Origin: Planctomycetota bacterium
Lineage (GTDB): Bacteria; Planctomycetota; Phycisphaerae; WQYP01
Length of the DNA stretch: 15,924 nt
Direction of reading: 5' to 3'
Assembly (NCBI GenBank): GCA_021780285.1
Contig: JAJXZA010000023.1
Coordinates: 1-15,924, forward strand
Shown: in pieces, positions 8,688-15,833 of the stretch
Layout: every line of letters starts with the position of its first letter
How positions within the stretch are numbered: the stretch's first letter is position 1
Program-made: the position numbers and the translations under genes
The notes under the pieces: model-generated
Seen by the model: only the letters and a program-made list of their open reading frames with translations
Told to the model about the DNA's origin: nothing
The model's database searches: none

Positions 8688-9407
8688 TCAGCTCTGCATT
8701 TCCAACTGAACGGCCAGGCGCAGCAGCTCGGTGCTGGAGTTGAGCTGCAGCTTCTCCTTGATATGTTCACGGTGGGCCTCAACGGTTTTAGAACTAAGAT
8801 GCAGCATCCCGGCAATTTCACGTACCGATTTGCCCCGCCCCAGCAGTTGAAAGATTTCCAATTCACGATCGCTTAACAGATCAAGCGAGCTTTTGAGCGG
8901 TTTATTGCCACCGGCGGCAAGCTGTTGCAGCAGCCGCCCGGAAATAGCATCGCTGACATAAATGTCGCCCGAGAGGATGCGACGAATAGCAGTTAATATT
9001 TTTTCTGTGGCCTCCTGCTTCATGATATAGCCGCGGGCCCCAGCCCGCAGCACCCGTTCGGCATACATCTTCTCGTCGTGCATGGACAGCACCAGAATGC
9101 GAATATCGGGATAGCGAACCTTCAAATCCTTAATCAGCTCGATCCCCGGCTTTCCCTGCAGGGATAGGTCTACGACCGCAAGATCAGGATGCAGCCGCGC
9201 GACGGCATCCATGGCGGTATCGGCATCAGCGGCTTCACCACATACCTGTAAGTCGCCGGCATGTTCAATCATCTGACGCACGCCCTGCCGGGCAATCGGG
9301 TGATCATCCACCAGCAAAATACGCGGGCCTGTTTTGACAGGCGTCGGGTTTCGGTGCGAGTCCAACATGTTGAGCCGGGTTTTTCCGGGTTCTGGGCGCT
9401 TGGCCAT
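8688..9407 (-). CDS. NarL/FixJ-family response regulator with LuxR-type HTH
   Basis: This is the DNA-binding partner of the adjacent histidine kinase. The receiver domain starts at RILLVDDHP with the acidic pair. It has the phospho-acceptor Asp in LAVVDLSL, the Ser of VLSMHD and the Lys of YIMKQ. A C-terminal LuxR-type helix-turn-helix follows (LSDRELEIFQLL, then SVREIAGMLHLSSKTVEAHR). The open frame extends to 9452, but an AAAAGGAGG Shine-Dalgarno at 9415-9423 fixes the start at the ATG at 9407, 7 bases away, or the adjacent ATG at 9410. Both overlap the kinase stop codon, so the two genes are translationally coupled. The product is about 240 residues. Its targets are unknown; the palindrome at 8566-8580 is the nearest candidate. 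Confidence 0.93.
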   Translation of the reverse strand: MAKRPEPGKTRLNMLDSHRNPTPVKTGPRILLVDDHPIARQGVRQMIEHAGDLQVCGEAADADTAMDAVARLHPDLAVVDLSLQGKPGIELIKDLKVRYPDIRILVLSMHDEKMYAERVLRAGARGYIMKQEATEKILTAIRRILSGDIYVSDAISGRLLQQLAAGGNKPLKSSLDLLSDRELEIFQLLGRGKSVREIAGMLHLSSKTVEAHREHIKEKLQLNSSTELLRLAVQLEMQS

Positions 9408-10810
9408 CATCGAGCCTCCTTTTCCACTGTATCGGGCCAGCCGATAGAGCATATGACTATCGTACCATGCCCCGGCGTGCTACGGATATCAAAGTGCCCC
9501 CCGATGGCGCGGGCGCGATAACTCATAGTTTTAAGTCCCATGCCGTCGCCACCCCTTGCGGCAATGCCTTTGCCGTCGTCGCGTATCATCAGACGCACCG
9601 CCGGCCCAAGCGTTCGCAGCGATAACTCAATGTGCCGCGCCTGGCCATGGCGCACGGCATTGCCCACCGCCTCCTGGGCTATTCTATACAAGTGAGTGGC
9701 AACGCCAACGGGCACCTCGGGCGGTAGCACAGCAGACTGCACGCGACATGCAACACCTTGAAACAAGTGTTCCACCTGCGTCGCCATCTGCGCGAGCGCC
9801 GTCGGCAGATCCGCCGCCTCGCTCACCGGTTGCAGGCCCCGGGCCAGCTCGCGACTCTGGCGAATGCAGTCATTCATAATTTGCGTAATAGACTGCATCT
9901 CGTGCGCCAGGTTTGCATCCAGTTTTTCCAACCGCCCCGCCATCGCCTTGGTCATGAATGCCGCACCGGTGAGCAGTTGCCCCAGCCCGTCGTGAAGGTC
10001 CTGGCCGATGCGCTGCTGCTCGCGCTCGCTGATTTCCAGAACTTCCACTTCCATGCGTTTAACGTTGGTGATATCCCGCACAATGCCGGTAAAATAGCGA
10101 CGACCATCCACCGTCTGCTCGCCAACGGATAAATACATCGGAAACAGCGACCCATCGCGACGCTGGCCTGTCACCTCCCGGCCGATTCCGATTACCCGCC
10201 TTTTGCCCGTGTGCAAATAGTTGGACAGATAGGCGTGATGTTCCCCCCGGTATGGGTCTGGCATGAGCATCTCAACGCCCTTGCCGAGCATTTCGGCTGC
10301 GGTGTAACCAAACATTTTTTCCGCCGCCGGGTTGACCGATTCTATCTTCCCATGATCATCAATTGTAATGATGGCGTCCACCGCAGTTTCCACAAGTGCT
10401 CGCAGCCGCGATTCGCTGCGCCGCAGCGCCTCTTCGGCGGCAACTTGACGCGTTACATCGCGCCCCACCAGCAGAGCCATTATGTCGGGCAGGTCGCGGT
10501 GCGCCAGCGGCAATACGTCCCACTTGATGTGCCGGAGATTGCCAGCGGCATCCTTGAGTTTGCTGTCAACTTGAAACTCCCGATCGCCCCGGCTGACACG
10601 GGCGACAAGCGATGCAATTGCCGCCGCCACCACCGGGTCGGATAGCGCCGCACTTAACGGCCCACCCTTGACCTTTGCGACAGAAATGCCAAAGAGCTTT
10701 TCAGCGGTATGGTTGACGAAAAAAATCCGCGATTGGGGGTCAACCACCATCAGAGCCGATGAGGTTGCATTAAGTACCGCGTGAGCTACCGTACTAGGGC
10801 TGAATACCAT
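9407..10810 (-). CDS. PAS-PAS sensor histidine kinase (HPK7/NarX-DegS type) with FixL-like haem PAS
   Basis: This soluble kinase has no transmembrane segment. PAS1 spans about residues 8-115 and PAS2 about 126-245. A HisKA_3 dimerisation domain carries the phospho-acceptor His near 273 in DLHDGLGQ. The HATPase domain shows HLYRIAQEAVGNAVRHG and DDGKG. PAS2 closely follows FixL: MPDPYRGEH aligns with the FixL haem-ligand His region (His191 here), and GIGRE gives Arg211 at the position of the FixL O2-contact Arg. Haem binding and O2 sensing are therefore predicted, not shown. I prefer ATG 10810 (467 residues) over GTG 10816, because AGGT sits six bases upstream of the ATG but directly abuts the GTG. 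Its stop overlaps the response regulator start. Confidence 0.92.
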   Translation of the reverse strand: MVFSPSTVAHAVLNATSSALMVVDPQSRIFFVNHTAEKLFGISVAKVKGGPLSAALSDPVVAAAIASLVARVSRGDREFQVDSKLKDAAGNLRHIKWDVLPLAHRDLPDIMALLVGRDVTRQVAAEEALRRSESRLRALVETAVDAIITIDDHGKIESVNPAAEKMFGYTAAEMLGKGVEMLMPDPYRGEHHAYLSNYLHTGKRRVIGIGREVTGQRRDGSLFPMYLSVGEQTVDGRRYFTGIVRDITNVKRMEVEVLEISEREQQRIGQDLHDGLGQLLTGAAFMTKAMAGRLEKLDANLAHEMQSITQIMNDCIRQSRELARGLQPVSEAADLPTALAQMATQVEHLFQGVACRVQSAVLPPEVPVGVATHLYRIAQEAVGNAVRHGQARHIELSLRTLGPAVRLMIRDDGKGIAARGGDGMGLKTMSYRARAIGGHFDIRSTPGHGTIVICSIGWPDTVEKEAR

Positions 10811-10886
10811 AGGCACACCTAATTGAACCGCCGGATCAACCTGCGACTACATGCCTAGATGCAATCTTCTTAAATATCATAAATAT

Positions 10887-10916
10887 ATTCTATAAACACG
10901 AATACTATTTTTGCAA
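10887..10916 (-). promoter_or_regulatory. Candidate sigma70-type promoter of the kinase-regulator operon
   Basis: On the minus strand TTGCAA (10911-10916) and TAGAAT (10887-10892) are separated by 18 bases in a distinctly AT-rich stretch. The pair lies about 75 bases upstream of the kinase ATG and inside the 132-bp gap after the oxidoreductase stop. The match to -35/-10 consensus is moderate. Confidence 0.4.
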
Positions 10917-10942
10917 CCGTAGGCCTTCCGGATTAACTTGGG

Positions 10943-12052
10943 CTATTTGATCAACACTTCACGGCCAACGGAAGACGACCGGTATACACCATCAATAATT
11001 TTTTGGACGGCTAAACCTGCCTCGCCCGGGGCTTCCAGCGGCTTATCATGTAGCACAGCATCAACAAAGTGCTTAAGTTTTAAGTCGAAGAGGGTTTGGA
11101 AATCACCCCGCGGAAGGTATGCGGGCGTCGAGTTTATCATGGTGCCAGCCCGATCGGTAAAAATGGTCGGTGGATCCCAAGTGCAACCGCCGCGGTCACC
11201 CATCAGAGTGAAGTTCCACACATCCTTTTCAATATGGGCCGCAAAGGATGATTCAATCTGCAGCACGGCCCCATCTGCAAACCGGATGTGACCTACGGCA
11301 AGGTCCTCCACCGTGTACGTTTTGTGGTCCCAGCCGGGCCACTGACTCACAACATCGCTGGGCTTGTCGCCCATGTAGGTCCAGGTGCGTCCGCTCGCGG
11401 CCACCGGCCTGGGCGATCCCATCAGGTAATGAGCCATTTCCAGAACATGCACGCCTATGTCAATCATGGGGCCTCCCCCCTGCAGCTTCTTCTGCCCAAA
11501 CACGCCCCAATTCGGAATGCCCCGACGCCGCAGCGCCTGACATTTGACAAACATCACCTTTCCAAACTGCCCCTCGTCGCGCGCACGCCGCAGCATTTGC
11601 GTACTGGGATGAAAACGGTATTGGAATCCAACCGCAAGCTTGCGCTTATTTTTTCGAGCGGCGTCTATCATGCGCTGGCATTCCTGCGGCGTCATGGCCA
11701 TCGGCTTTTCCGTAATGACATGAGCACCGGCATTGAGCGATGCAATCGCAGCCGGGGCATGGACGCCGTTGGGGGTACAAACCGTGACGGCATCAGGTTT
11801 TACCTTTGCCAACATGCGGCGATAGTCGGTAAATAATTCGGTAACGCCAAAGCTTGCGCGAAGGGCATCGAGCCGCCATTGGTGAATATCGGCTCCTGCC
11901 ACGACCTGAACTTCCGGCAATTGCCGCAGCGACTGCATTTGCGTTGCGCAAATGCCGCCGCAGCCAATAATAGCCATACGAAGCTTCTTACCGCGGTAAA
12001 CTTCTTTAAGTCCGACGCCCAAAGATTCCGTTGAAACACCTGTTTCAGCCAT
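10943..12052 (-). CDS. Gfo/Idh/MocA family NAD(P)-dependent oxidoreductase
   Basis: This 369-residue protein is the usual family length. The N-terminal Rossmann fold begins at MAIIGCGGICATQ (glycine-rich, about residues 26-38) after an extension of about 25 residues. The family motif EKPMA lies near residue 114. The C-terminal substrate domain includes GGGPMIDIGVHVLEMA, whose His fits the usual catalytic region. Members act on sugars, inositols and their derivatives, and the substrate cannot be read from the sequence. The start is well supported: AAGGAAGG lies 7 bases upstream of ATG 12052. No signal peptide is apparent, so it is probably cytoplasmic. It lies 140 bases after the membrane-protein gene, with an inverted repeat between them, so co-transcription is uncertain. 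Confidence 0.93.
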   Translation of the reverse strand: MAETGVSTESLGVGLKEVYRGKKLRMAIIGCGGICATQMQSLRQLPEVQVVAGADIHQWRLDALRASFGVTELFTDYRRMLAKVKPDAVTVCTPNGVHAPAAIASLNAGAHVITEKPMAMTPQECQRMIDAARKNKRKLAVGFQYRFHPSTQMLRRARDEGQFGKVMFVKCQALRRRGIPNWGVFGQKKLQGGGPMIDIGVHVLEMAHYLMGSPRPVAASGRTWTYMGDKPSDVVSQWPGWDHKTYTVEDLAVGHIRFADGAVLQIESSFAAHIEKDVWNFTLMGDRGGCTWDPPTIFTDRAGTMINSTPAYLPRGDFQTLFDLKLKHFVDAVLHDKPLEAPGEAGLAVQKIIDGVYRSSSVGREVLIK

Positions 12053-12109
12053 GAGTTAACCTTCCTTTTCAATTTGCATAAGCCTTTCGACCCACCATCC
12101 ATATGCCGC

Positions 12110-12145
12110 AGGCGAGCAGATGCGACACCAGCGTTCCGCTCGCCT
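12110..12145 (-). terminator. 8-bp inverted repeat between the SPOR-like gene and the oxidoreductase gene
   Basis: AGGCGAGC (12110-12117) and GCTCGCCT (12138-12145) are perfectly complementary with a 20-base loop, about 48 bases past the stop of the upstream minus-strand gene. There is no T-run, so it is a weak or factor-dependent terminator at most. Confidence 0.3.
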
Positions 12146-12192
12146 TACCCAACCGTCAAGATGCTCGCTGCCGTGGCACATGAGCAAGTGCT

Positions 12193-13149
12193 TCACCGAT
12201 GGATACTGATATGCCTGAAGTACGCGTCACTCCACACGCTGCGATGCAGTCGCCGCGCTTCAGGCAACAGGTCTCCTATATGAACCACGCGCCGCCTGAA
12301 AGCAATGGCTTGGGGGTTTGCCCGATCCCGATAGCCTTGTACGGCAATAACCGTGGCCAAATCGTGAATGTGCGGCGCTACGGTAACGCTCACACCATGC
12401 GCGGCTATGAACGCCGCCGCTCGCTGGGCCAGAGCGGGCCGGGTTGTCAAAATAACCAGGTACCAGGCCTGCGGGTCAAACTTTACGCGATCCATCGCTA
12501 CAACCGCTGCGGTACTTGGCATAGTTGGCGACACTGGCGTGTTGTCCACGGGAGCGGGTTGCCCTGCATCCGTGTTTGGAACGGCCGCCTCGGGATATGG
12601 AACCAGCTTTGAAGTTGTTGGCCCCACAGGGCCGGTTACGGTCGGCACAGCCTCTCCCTTGGGCGACTTGCCACCTCGACTCAAAGCAATCACCACTATA
12701 AGCAGTATGACGCCAAGCAAACTCGCTGCACCAAGCAGCATCCACGGCGGCCGGCCACCCAATGCCGAAGGTGCTTCGCTGCGGCTCAAAGGGCTTACCA
12801 TACGCAGGCTTGGCGGACCGGCGTTTACCAATCGGTCAAAAGGATCGGATGATGATGGGCTGGGCGACACTGTAGCACCTGGAGAAACTGCAGTTGCGGA
12901 TGGCGCGGCTGCAGTCTTTTCGATGGGTGGTGCGGTCGTGGGCTGGGCGCTTTCACCGGTGCTTGCGGGCGCAGGCGCGGCGGCGGGCGGCTCGGTGGTT
13001 GGAGGCGCAGGCGCAGCGGGTGCAGCGCGCGAGGATTTATTAAACCAATCGGGTATTTTCAGCGGCCCGGCTTTACGCGATGACTTCAGCGCATTTTTAT
13101 CGAGCAGTTCGTAAAGCGACGCGGGATTGCGACGATTATTAGGCGCCAT
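12193..13149 (-). CDS. Single-pass membrane protein with Pro/Ala-rich linker and SPOR-like C-terminus
   Basis: I start this gene at ATG 13149 (318 residues), because GGAGGT at 13156-13161 sits 6 bases upstream. The frame is open further up to 13233 without a comparable site. The N-terminal 40 residues include SLYELLDK and a PDWF motif. A Pro/Ala/Thr-rich, low-complexity region follows, then one transmembrane helix near 136-157 (WMLLGAASLLGVILLIV), a second Pro-rich stretch, and a compact C-terminal domain from about 228 (WYLVILTT...AAAFIAAHGVSVTV). The last domain has the size and pattern of a SPOR or related peptidoglycan-binding fold, but the match is by eye. Its N-terminus is probably cytoplasmic and the C-terminus outside. 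The function is unknown. Confidence 0.72.
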   Translation of the reverse strand: MAPNNRRNPASLYELLDKNALKSSRKAGPLKIPDWFNKSSRAAPAAPAPPTTEPPAAAPAPASTGESAQPTTAPPIEKTAAAPSATAVSPGATVSPSPSSSDPFDRLVNAGPPSLRMVSPLSRSEAPSALGGRPPWMLLGAASLLGVILLIVVIALSRGGKSPKGEAVPTVTGPVGPTTSKLVPYPEAAVPNTDAGQPAPVDNTPVSPTMPSTAAVVAMDRVKFDPQAWYLVILTTRPALAQRAAAFIAAHGVSVTVAPHIHDLATVIAVQGYRDRANPQAIAFRRRVVHIGDLLPEARRLHRSVWSDAYFRHISIHR

Positions 13150-13301
13150 GGCGACACCTCCATCTGAATCGTCGGCTGCTTCGGCTTCAGCCAACCATTT
13201 TTGTACTCTACACGCCTCTTGCAATCCAAACAACCCATCAAATCCATATCCGAGTGCTAATTTCTTTGGCCGTTAACCACCGAAACGCGTTCGCCACCCG
13301 G

Positions 13302-13347
13302 TTGGGCCGGCCCAATGGCCCCTGCTGCTACCCATTGGGCGCTTTTT
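13302..13347 (+). terminator. Intrinsic terminator with a competing upstream hairpin (attenuator-like)
   Basis: GCCCAATGG (13310-13318) and CCATTGGGC (13332-13340) form a perfect 9-bp stem followed by GC and five T (13343-13347), a good plus-strand intrinsic terminator. The 5' arm is shared with an upstream palindrome TTGGGCCGGCCCAA (13302-13315), so the two folds exclude each other. No plus-strand gene ends here. The element lies about 45 bases before the plus-strand gene at 13392, which suggests either attenuation of that gene or the end of a small RNA. The rest of 13150-13391 shows no gene. Confidence 0.5.
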
Positions 13348-13391
13348 CTATGCCTGTAAATCTTTATTCCCTGGGGTAGCGACAAGCAGCC

Positions 13392-13661
13392 GTGTTGGCG
13401 TATAATCGCGCATGGTGTCCGTTTCAGGATGGATGGCGTTTGTTAAACTTATCCGTACGTCGGCGGCATGAGCAGAGTTACGAGCAATTGCGGCAGAGCA
13501 TGCTCGATGAAACGAGCCGGTTTATTGAATGGGGTCTGCGGCATCCGCAGGCAATACCGCGCATTCCAACGCACCCGGTAGGCCACGGTAGTTTTCCGGA
13601 GCAGCTGAAGGCGTGGTTTTGGCGATGGATATGGCGTCAAGACATGAATGCGCCGGAATAA
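13392..13661 (+). CDS. Small protein of unknown function
   Basis: This frame gives up to 89 residues from a GTG at 13392. I do not recognise the family. The sequence is coherent and unlike a random frame: an Arg-rich start (RRRHEQSYEQL), an amphipathic segment (DETSRFIEWGLRHP), a PRIPTHPVGHG turn, and a Trp-rich end (WFWRWIWRQD). No signal peptide or clear membrane helix is seen. The start is uncertain. There is no good Shine-Dalgarno at 13392, and a perfect TATAAT at 13401-13406 lies inside the first codons. If that is a -10 box, translation must start later, for example at TTG 13440 or ATG 13500. It lies 70 bases before the membrane-protein gene on the same strand, so the pair probably forms an operon. 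Confidence 0.5.
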   Translation: MLAYNRAWCPFQDGWRLLNLSVRRRHEQSYEQLRQSMLDETSRFIEWGLRHPQAIPRIPTHPVGHGSFPEQLKAWFWRWIWRQDMNAPE

Positions 13662-13692
13662 TAGCCCGCCGCAGGGCATTTACTTCATCGGT

Positions 13693-13712
13693 TAAGCCGG
13701 AGTAACGGCTTA
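13693..13712 (+). other. Intercistronic hairpin before the two-helix membrane protein gene
   Basis: TAAGCCG (13693-13699) and CGGCTTA (13706-13712) are a perfect 7-bp inverted repeat with a six-base loop, 19 bases before ATG 13732. No T-run follows, so it is not a terminator of the usual kind. It may stabilise the transcript or modulate translation of the downstream gene. The Shine-Dalgarno-like GGGGG at 13723-13727 stays outside the stem. Confidence 0.3.
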
Positions 13713-13731
13713 CCAATACCTTGGGGGTACC

Positions 13732-14385
13732 ATGAATGTTCAGGTAAAACGCAGCGAATGGGAACGCCGACGCCCGCTGGTGTTGATGTTGCTGTGCGTG
13801 CTATTTGGCGCATGGTTTGCATGGGATGGTTGGCAAGGCTGGCCCAAAGCCGATGACGCTGTCGTCAAGAAAATGCTTACCAGCCGGCATGTTACCTCGG
13901 CTGAAAAGGCCATCCTGAAAACCTGGCAAGGTTGGCAGAACGAAACAAAGTCGCAGCGGAAGTCATTTGATCATCTTGTGCACGATGCCCAGTTCAGCGG
14001 GTGGCATTCGGTAACGGACATTTCCAATCAACGGCGCATTGTCATTATTCTTGTGGTGCTTACCTGTGTCGGCGGCTTATGGTTTTACCGTATTAATCGC
14101 CTGAAACTCAAGGCTGACGACAACGGCCTCACGCTTGCCAACGGGCGGTTCATCGCATGGGACCGCATCACTGAAATTGACAACCGCCAATGGACCACAC
14201 GCGGCACGGTCACCATTACGTTTAATAATGCCGATGGCATTCTGGAAAAGGTAAACTTTGACGGCTGGATGTGGCAGGACCTGCCGCGCATTCTGGAACA
14301 GATTGACCTTCACGCCACCAACGCCAAGGCGATCACCCCGCCGGATACCAAGCCTGCAAGCCAACCAGCACAAACCGACGCGTAA
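13732..14385 (+). CDS. Two-helix membrane protein with a PH-like C-terminal domain
   Basis: This 217-residue protein has two hydrophobic segments: PLVLMLLCVLFGAWFAW near 15-31 and IVIILVVLTCVGGLWFY near 103-119. A polar, mainly extracytoplasmic loop lies between them. After the second helix comes a domain of about 75 residues with alternating strands (LKLKADDNGLTLANG, IAWDRITEID, TVTITF) and a final helix. This is the pattern of bacterial PH-like domains found next to membrane helices, such as the YdbT/DUF304 group. A Pro/Gln/Thr tail follows. A GGGGG run a few bases upstream serves as the ribosome-binding site. The function is unknown and the PH-like assignment is by pattern only. It probably shares an operon with the small protein before it. 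Confidence 0.75.
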   Translation: MNVQVKRSEWERRRPLVLMLLCVLFGAWFAWDGWQGWPKADDAVVKKMLTSRHVTSAEKAILKTWQGWQNETKSQRKSFDHLVHDAQFSGWHSVTDISNQRRIVIILVVLTCVGGLWFYRINRLKLKADDNGLTLANGRFIAWDRITEIDNRQWTTRGTVTITFNNADGILEKVNFDGWMWQDLPRILEQIDLHATNAKAITPPDTKPASQPAQTDA

Positions 14386-14391
14386 TGGCCT

Positions 14392-14409
14392 GCCAGCGCT
14401 GGCGCTGGC
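14392..14409 (+). terminator. GC-rich hairpin between convergent genes
   Basis: GCCAGCG (14392-14398) and CGCTGGC (14403-14409) form a perfect 7-bp stem with a four-base loop, 7 bases after the stop of the plus-strand membrane-protein gene. It lies in the 70-bp gap facing the convergent sulfatase gene and could act in both directions. There is no T-run. Confidence 0.4.
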
Positions 14410-14424
14410 CGGAGAAGCCGCGTT

Positions 14425-14457
14425 AGCTCTTGGCCACATGCAGGATATCCAAGAGTT
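14425..14457 (-). terminator. Hairpin at the original 3' end of the sulfatase gene
   Basis: CTCTTGG (14427-14433) and CCAAGAG (14449-14455) are perfectly complementary, with extra pairs at both ends including a G-U. On the minus strand the stem begins directly after the restored sulfatase stop codon TAA at 14456-14458. Its position supports that stop as the true end of the gene. No T-run follows. Confidence 0.4.
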
Positions 14458-14719
14458 ACGAGAGGCTCACCCGTACAAACTTGACAGCATCTGCAATTAC
14501 TGCGCCATCGGCGGCATTCGTCAGCTTCAGATACAGCGGATTGTGATATCGGCCCACGAGATGCCACTTCGCCGGATCATGATTAAAGTCTACAGTTACA
14601 GTCGGGCTTTCGCCCTTATCGGTAACAACAGTACATGGAGCGTTGGTTGCGAGTTTGCCTATCGAAGGCTTTCCATAATAGATATAAATTTCGTAGTCGC
14701 CAAGTTTGGGGCTGTCGGT

Positions 14720-14854
14720 GCGCCAAAGGGTCTGCCAATTTTTCTGGCGTGACGCGATATTTCATCGTCATAACCCATGTTTTTGTAGTGCAAATGCCGT
14801 TTGGTATGATTCGGCATGGCCCGACGCCCGATTTATTGGCAGACCCGCGCCAAA
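14720..14854. repeat. 8-bp target-site duplication flanking the MITE
   Basis: GCGCCAAA occurs at 14720-14727 and 14847-14854, exactly abutting the two ends of the element at 14728-14846. Bases beyond each copy differ, so the duplication is exactly 8 bp. Both copies derive from the sulfatase codons around AIWR. Confidence 0.92.
14728..14846. mobile_element. 119-bp MITE-like element inserted in the sulfatase gene
   Basis: The ends GGGTCTGCCAAT (14728-14739) and ATTGGCAGACCC (14835-14846) are perfect 12-bp inverted repeats. Similarity extends to about 23 bp (19 identities, including a shared GGCGT further in). Exact 8-bp direct repeats flank it. At 119 bp it is too short to encode a transposase and has no open frame of note, so it must be mobilised in trans. 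An internal inverted repeat ATGCCG/CGGCAT lies at 14794-14817. The terminal sequence and 8-bp duplication should identify the parent insertion-sequence family, which I cannot name with confidence. Confidence 0.93.
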
Positions 14855-15833
14855 TGGCATAATGCGAACCATTGCCGCCATCGGCCCAGAAGCATCCGCC
14901 CGCATAATTTTCGCTGGCAGGCACGGTGTCGGACTTCCATTTGCCGCCTTCGATCATCATCTGGCTGCCAATAGTCATTTCGTCCACGACGAGTTGTTTG
15001 TCGGGGACAGTATAAATACGCCACCGACGCAACTGAACCTGCCGTATCGGTTCATATTTTTCGAGCCATTGATCCAGTTGAGCCTGAAGGTCTTTGAGTT
15101 CCGGCGGATTTTGCGAAATGATGTTGTGCAATTCCGCCGGATCAGTCTCGAGGTTATAAAACTGCTCGGCGCCGGTCCACATGTTCCGTATGAGCTTACG
15201 GTTCATACTGCGAACAGCCCGTAGCGGAATTTCCACATCTTCCTCACAAAATACATAATCCCGCAACGACGGCTTCGTTTCGTTAAGCAGCGGCATCAGG
15301 CTTTCGCCCGATGCACCCGACAATGATGGGAGGCCCGCATAATCAAGCACGGTCGGTGCCACATCAATACTGCAGGTTAATGCGTCAATGACCTTGCCCT
15401 GCGGCACGCCAGGCCCGGCAATAATCAACGGAACGTGCATGTCGGTGTCGTAGCAGGAGCGGTGGTCAAAGGTCTGAAAGTCCTTGGGATGCGAGTAAAT
15501 CAGTTCGCCATGATCCGACAAAAGCACCACCAGCGTGTTGTCGTTCATGCCAAGCTTTTCAAGGTGGTCGAGAATCTTGCCGACATACCGGTCTACAAAA
15601 TGTATCTTGCCATCATAAAGCTGATACAATCGCTCGATAGCCTGCTGATCACCCAGCATGGCCAGCCGCTTCAGCGGGGCATTTTTAATATCGTATCCGG
15701 TATCGTGCAGGTGAATATAGGGGCCTGCTTTAAAAATATCATCTTCAGGCGGCGGATCATACGGAGAGTGCGGCTCAAGGAAGTGAACGTATAGTAAAAA
15801 GGGTTGCGACGGGTCTTGTTTTCTCTTATCTAG

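Noticed and set aside
9408..9452. Upstream extension of the response regulator to 9452
   Set aside because: AAAAGGAGG at 9415-9423 places the start at 9407 or 9410. The extension would overlap the kinase by 15 codons and adds nothing family-like.
12368..13114. A 248-codon plus-strand open frame
   Set aside because: It is antisense to the SPOR-like gene. Its Ala/Gly-rich product mirrors the Pro/Ala-rich linker codons, and the minus frame has a strong Shine-Dalgarno, a membrane helix and a folded domain.
13401..13406. TATAAT as a firm promoter for the plus-strand pair
   Set aside because: The -10 match is perfect, but no acceptable -35 lies 16-18 bases upstream and it overlaps the first codons of the open frame. 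It is mentioned only as a start-site doubt.
14728..14760. A simple 1-base sequencing error, for example in the five-base T/A run near 14738-14743, as the cause of the sulfatase frameshift
   Set aside because: A single indel would leave about 42 unrelated codons inside the domain. Removing the element plus one duplicated target gives a seamless protein, and the inverted and direct repeats explain the extra bases exactly.
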